A stretch of DNA of 64,000 bases, from the NCBI GenBank assembly GCA_046328715.1, contig JAXLWB010000039.1, forward strand, positions 1 to 64,000, written 5' to 3'. This DNA comes from JAXLWB01 sp046328715. Lineage in GTDB: Bacteria; Chloroflexota; Anaerolineae; Caldilineales; Caldilineaceae. Position numbers and translations under genes: made by a program. The notes beneath the pieces are model-generated. The model was not told the DNA's origin and ran no database searches. It was given only the letters and a program-made list of their open reading frames with translations. Shown here one piece after another: positions 61,217-64,000 of this stretch. Numbering within the stretch: the first letter of the stretch is position 1; each line of letters begins with the position of its first letter.

Positions 61217-61313
61217 ATCTGTCATTCTGAGCGAAGGCTTTTGTGAGCGAAGAATCTTGCGCTGTCCAACCAAGATTCTTCGTCGCCAACAGCCGCTCCT
61301 CAGAATGACAGAT
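61217..61313. repeat. Nested inverted repeat, CTGTCATTCTGAG family
   Basis: The outer 15-bp arms (61217-61231 and 61299-61313) and inner 12-bp arms CGAAGAATCTTG/CAAGATTCTTCG (61248-61259, 61271-61282) are exact. GTCATTCTGAGCGAAG-AAGAATCT-type repeats are widespread in bacterial genomes (known), and this copy forms a 97-nt hairpin. Confidence 0.75.
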
Positions 61314-61373
61314 TACCCTGTCGGTTTCTTGACGAACATTTTCGCTCATGCCGAACCCGACACTCGTAAGGAG

Positions 61374-61404
61374 AGAATCTTGCGGTGTAAACCAACAAGA
61401 TTCT
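61374..61404. repeat. Second hairpin AGAATCTTG/CAAGATTCT
   Basis: The exact 9-bp arms 61374-61382 and 61396-61404 repeat the inner words of the neighbouring element, probably a partial second copy. Confidence 0.6.
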
Positions 61405-61560
61405 TCGCTCGAAACAGAACAATCCGCTCCCACTTCGACCTAAAATATGAAAGTCTATCTTCCACATCCCTTCAACCACACCAATCCCACCACTCAAATC
61501 CGCTCAATCCGTTCCCACAATCCGTTGGCAGCGCGCAACCACCAACGAACTCTTGTTTCA

Positions 61561-64000
61561 CTACTTCTGTACAAGCGGCAAGTAGATCACAGGCGACCGA
61601 CTCGCCTCCAGATAATCAGGAATGTTATTCTGGTTTCTATCCAACGGATGCAGCGGGTCAGGACCGGCCTCTTCCCGATCGGAGATCAAGTCACCATCCG
61701 AGTCGAGATCGAGAAAGTTCGGGACGTTATCGCCATCCACATCCCCGGCGCGCTCCAGATTATCGGGAATCGTATCGCCATCCAGGTCATCGGCATCGGA
61801 CGAGATGACCACCGTCGCCGCATTGACCGCACCCGTACTGATGAGCGTCACTGCCTGCGGATCCGACTGCGCCACCACGCTTCCTGGCAGCGAGACCGTC
61901 CAGGTGGCGATGTTGGTCGTGCTCACGCTCAAGGTGGCAGTGACCAAATGTTGTACCTGCGCCGACGGTGCCAGCAGTTGCCCGTTGGCGGTCAACAGTT
62001 GGCCCAAGTGACTATCGCTCAGGTCGCCCAGTTCCATCGTGGCCTGCCCCTGGTTGGTAAGGGTGTAACAATAGACGATCTGTGTGTTCACCGGCACCTG
62101 CATGTTACTGATCGGTGTGCAGAGCGGCTTGATGTTGGCGATGCTCACCGTCTTGCTCAGCGAGACCTTGGCATAGACCAGAGTAACCGCAACCGTGCTG
62201 CTGCCCGTAGCCTTGCGCTTGAGCGCAGTGGTCGCTGTCACCCAAACACTGTTCATGAGCGGACCAGGCAGATCGGCCAGGGTGACCGTTTTGCTCAGTT
62301 GCGCGCTGGCTCCTGCACCTGGAGCTACCACGCTCGGATTGAACGTTACTACGCCAAAGCGGCTGTCCGTCGCCTGCACGTTGACCAGCGTGATCGCCCC
62401 CGTGTTGGTGATGCGATAGCTGTAAGTAATCACATCACCCACGTTGAGCAGCGTGCGATTGGCTTGCAGACTCACTGCGATGGCTGGCTGCTCGTTGTCA
62501 AGAATCATGCCTAACGCCGTGCCATCGCTGATCACAACGTTGACTGGATTGCTGACCACCACCTGGAAGCTTTCCGGGGCCTCTTCCAGCAGATCCTCTA
62601 CAATCGGCACCGTGATCGTGGCACTGATCGCACCCGCCGGGATGAGCAGCGTGTTTGAGAGAATGGCGTTATAGTCACTGCCAGCCGTAGCCGTGAGATT
62701 GACTGTCTTGTAGCTCACCTGCACATCCTTCTCGCTGACGCCACTCAGGCTGACAATAAACTTAGCGTTCCCGGCCCCTTCCTCCACGGTCGAATCGCTG
62801 ATCGTGAGCAACGGCAGGTCGTCGTTGAGGATCGTCGCCTCGCCCACCGCATCCAACAGCGCTACCACGTCGCTCGGCTGCGGTGAACTGAGCGTTAGGC
62901 TAAAGCTCTCACGAGCCTCCAGCAGATCATCATCTTTGACGGTCACTGTGATCACACCATACTGCGTGTTTGGCGGCAACGTGAGAAGGCCAGGGGTCGT
63001 CACATAATCCTCACCCGCCTGGGCACTGCCAGCCGACGTAGTATAGTCAATGGTGGTAGTTACACCGTTGACCACACTCAAACTGACCGGGAAGCTGGCA
63101 ACCTGCGCCGCCTCCTCTAGGGTTACATCGCCCACACTCACAAAGATCATGTCATCGTTGAGGATGGTGGCTGTCTGTGGCTCGCTTGCGAGAATCAACG
63201 ACCCGCTCATCACATCACTGGCAAAGGGCGTTGCCTCGGCGAGATAGACTCCAAACGTCTCATCATTTTCGATCTTGGCGTCGCCATAGACCCGAACGGT
63301 AAAGCGCCGTGTTTCGCCTTGCAGACCAGCAAAGACGAGATCCTTGCTCGTTGTCTCAAAGTCACCATCGGCAGCGGTGGCAGTACGATTGAGTGTTGCA
63401 TAGCGCACACTCAAACCGCCTTGCACCGGAGATTTCAAGGTGACGCTAAAGCTATAGCTGCCATCTACAAAGGTTTCTTCCGAGATCGGCGCACCTGCAA
63501 CCAGGTCAAGCAACGCCTGATCATCGTTGGCGATGATGCCACGCTGCGGGCTGCCGGAGATGGCAAGGGTCGTGCTGATCACATTGGCAGCCAAATTGCT
63601 GACCTGATGTAGCGCAACATTGAATGCCTCATCGCCTTCAACAATGGTATCCCCCTTGGCGGTTATCGTGATCAGTTGTGTCTCGCCTGCCAGACCCGCA
63701 AAGTGAAGCAGACCGTCATTGTCAATATAGTCGCCATCCTCGGCGCTTGCGCTCTCATCGTCCGTGCTGTAGGCCAGATCGAAGCCACCTTCGACGCCGC
63801 TTGCCAACGTGGCTGTAAAGCGATAACTTACCCCGTTGCTGTTACCCTCCGTCTGGGTGATGCCGCCGCTCAACGTGATCGCCGTCTGATCGTCGTTGTC
63901 GATTGTCACCGTCTGCGGCGAGCTGGCGACCACAATCGCCGAGGCTGCACTGCCCGTGATCACGCCGAGCGCGAGCTTGAACGTTTGATCCGCCTCGACG
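61561..64000 (-). CDS. Calx-beta/DUF11 surface protein with C-terminal LP block, 5' end beyond window
   Basis: About 812 residues are visible and the frame stays open to the edge, so the N-terminus and signal are missing. From the edge inward: five or so Calx-beta repeats (each near 110 aa, with pieces such as IENDETFGVYLAEA and ATILNDD ends), two DUF11-like domains (about 500-690), an aspartate-rich calcium-binding segment (DDLDGDTIPDNLERAGDVDG, then DSDGDLISDREE), a short linker and the end VIYLPLVQK. Known: Calx-beta repeats are calcium-dependent adhesion modules, common in large surface proteins. It converges on the chitinase. Inferred: an adhesin that could hold cells to a substrate. Confidence 0.85.
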   Translation of the reverse strand, partial: VEADQTFKLALGVITGSAASAIVVASSPQTVTIDNDDQTAITLSGGITQTEGNSNGVSYRFTATLASGVEGGFDLAYSTDDESASAEDGDYIDNDGLLHFAGLAGETQLITITAKGDTIVEGDEAFNVALHQVSNLAANVISTTLAISGSPQRGIIANDDQALLDLVAGAPISEETFVDGSYSFSVTLKSPVQGGLSVRYATLNRTATAADGDFETTSKDLVFAGLQGETRRFTVRVYGDAKIENDETFGVYLAEATPFASDVMSGSLILASEPQTATILNDDMIFVSVGDVTLEEAAQVASFPVSLSVVNGVTTTIDYTTSAGSAQAGEDYVTTPGLLTLPPNTQYGVITVTVKDDDLLEARESFSLTLSSPQPSDVVALLDAVGEATILNDDLPLLTISDSTVEEGAGNAKFIVSLSGVSEKDVQVSYKTVNLTATAGSDYNAILSNTLLIPAGAISATITVPIVEDLLEEAPESFQVVVSNPVNVVISDGTALGMILDNEQPAIAVSLQANRTLLNVGDVITYSYRITNTGAITLVNVQATDSRFGVVTFNPSVVAPGAGASAQLSKTVTLADLPGPLMNSVWVTATTALKRKATGSSTVAVTLVYAKVSLSKTVSIANIKPLCTPISNMQVPVNTQIVYCYTLTNQGQATMELGDLSDSHLGQLLTANGQLLAPSAQVQHLVTATLSVSTTNIATWTVSLPGSVVAQSDPQAVTLISTGAVNAATVVISSDADDLDGDTIPDNLERAGDVDGDNVPNFLDLDSDGDLISDREEAGPDPLHPLDRNQNNIPDYLEASRSPVIYLPLVQK

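Larger units (their letters stand above)
61168..61560. other. Intergenic region between convergent genes, filled with repeats
   Basis: About 390 bases between the stops of the chitinase and the Calx-beta protein. They are mostly covered by the repeats at 61217-61313 and 61374-61404. No gene was seen. Confidence 0.6.

Overview
The window looks like chromosomal DNA of a filamentous or heterotrophic member of the Chloroflexota, by inference near Caldilineae/Ardenticatenia. The reasons are a GC content in the mid-50s, many long exported proteins with DUF11, Calx-beta and right-handed beta-helix domains, STAND/TPR and MalT-like LuxR regulators, many CPBP membrane proteases, and above all seven exported proteins that end in a short C-terminal block of the type [YF]-L-P-[LIV]-[VL]. 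No rRNA, tRNA, CRISPR array, transposase or phage gene was seen.

Layout. 1-1548 (minus): adenosine-specific kinase-like protein plus a PLP-dependent Cys/Met enzyme cut by the edge. 2253-6404: a large exported metalloprotease/VWA protein resembling CLCA architecture. 6470-8204 (minus): isoprenylcysteine methyltransferase-like, CoA-binding and small membrane proteins. 8595-11941 (minus): a glycyl-radical enzyme with its radical-SAM activase. 12321-16548: two convergent exported proteins with the C-terminal block. 16683-24045 (minus): a broken acyltransferase, a GNAT, DUF998, an operon of membrane proteins with CPBP/M50 proteases and a CrtO-like acyltransferase, and a cold-shock protein. 24310-31316: XRE-STAND regulator, a deazaflavin-reductase/CPBP fusion, a thioredoxin-DsbD-like fusion and another CPBP protein. 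31674-42563: aldehyde:ferredoxin oxidoreductase, type II (archaeal-type) GAPDH, duplicated serine hydrolases, duplicated CPBP proteins, an alpha/beta hydrolase, a Tat-exported nitroreductase and a decayed copy of a small protein. 42687-48966: MalT-like LuxR regulator and a GH38 alpha-mannosidase. 49115-51055: gene remnants and a bactofilin-like membrane protein. 51680-64000: an exported degradation block with a subtilisin, a TPR/winged-helix regulator, a clostripain-like peptidase with a chitin-binding domain, an AA10 LPMO-(CBM5/12)x3-GH18 chitinase, and a Calx-beta surface protein cut by the edge.

How the parts may work together. The right-hand 14 kb reads as a secreted system for attacking chitin- and protein-rich material: the protease and the chitinase share the same CBM5/12 module and both carry the C-terminal block. 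The recurrence of that block in proteins with unrelated domains suggests a common late step in export or surface anchoring, and it is the most interesting candidate for an undescribed system here. The centre is dominated by CPBP-family intramembrane proteases: six genes plus one remnant, one fused to a deazaflavin-dependent nitroreductase-like domain. Intergenic regions are rich in hairpin-forming repeats of several families, and several gene remnants show active decay of paralogues. All functional statements come from reading motifs by eye; no database search was run.
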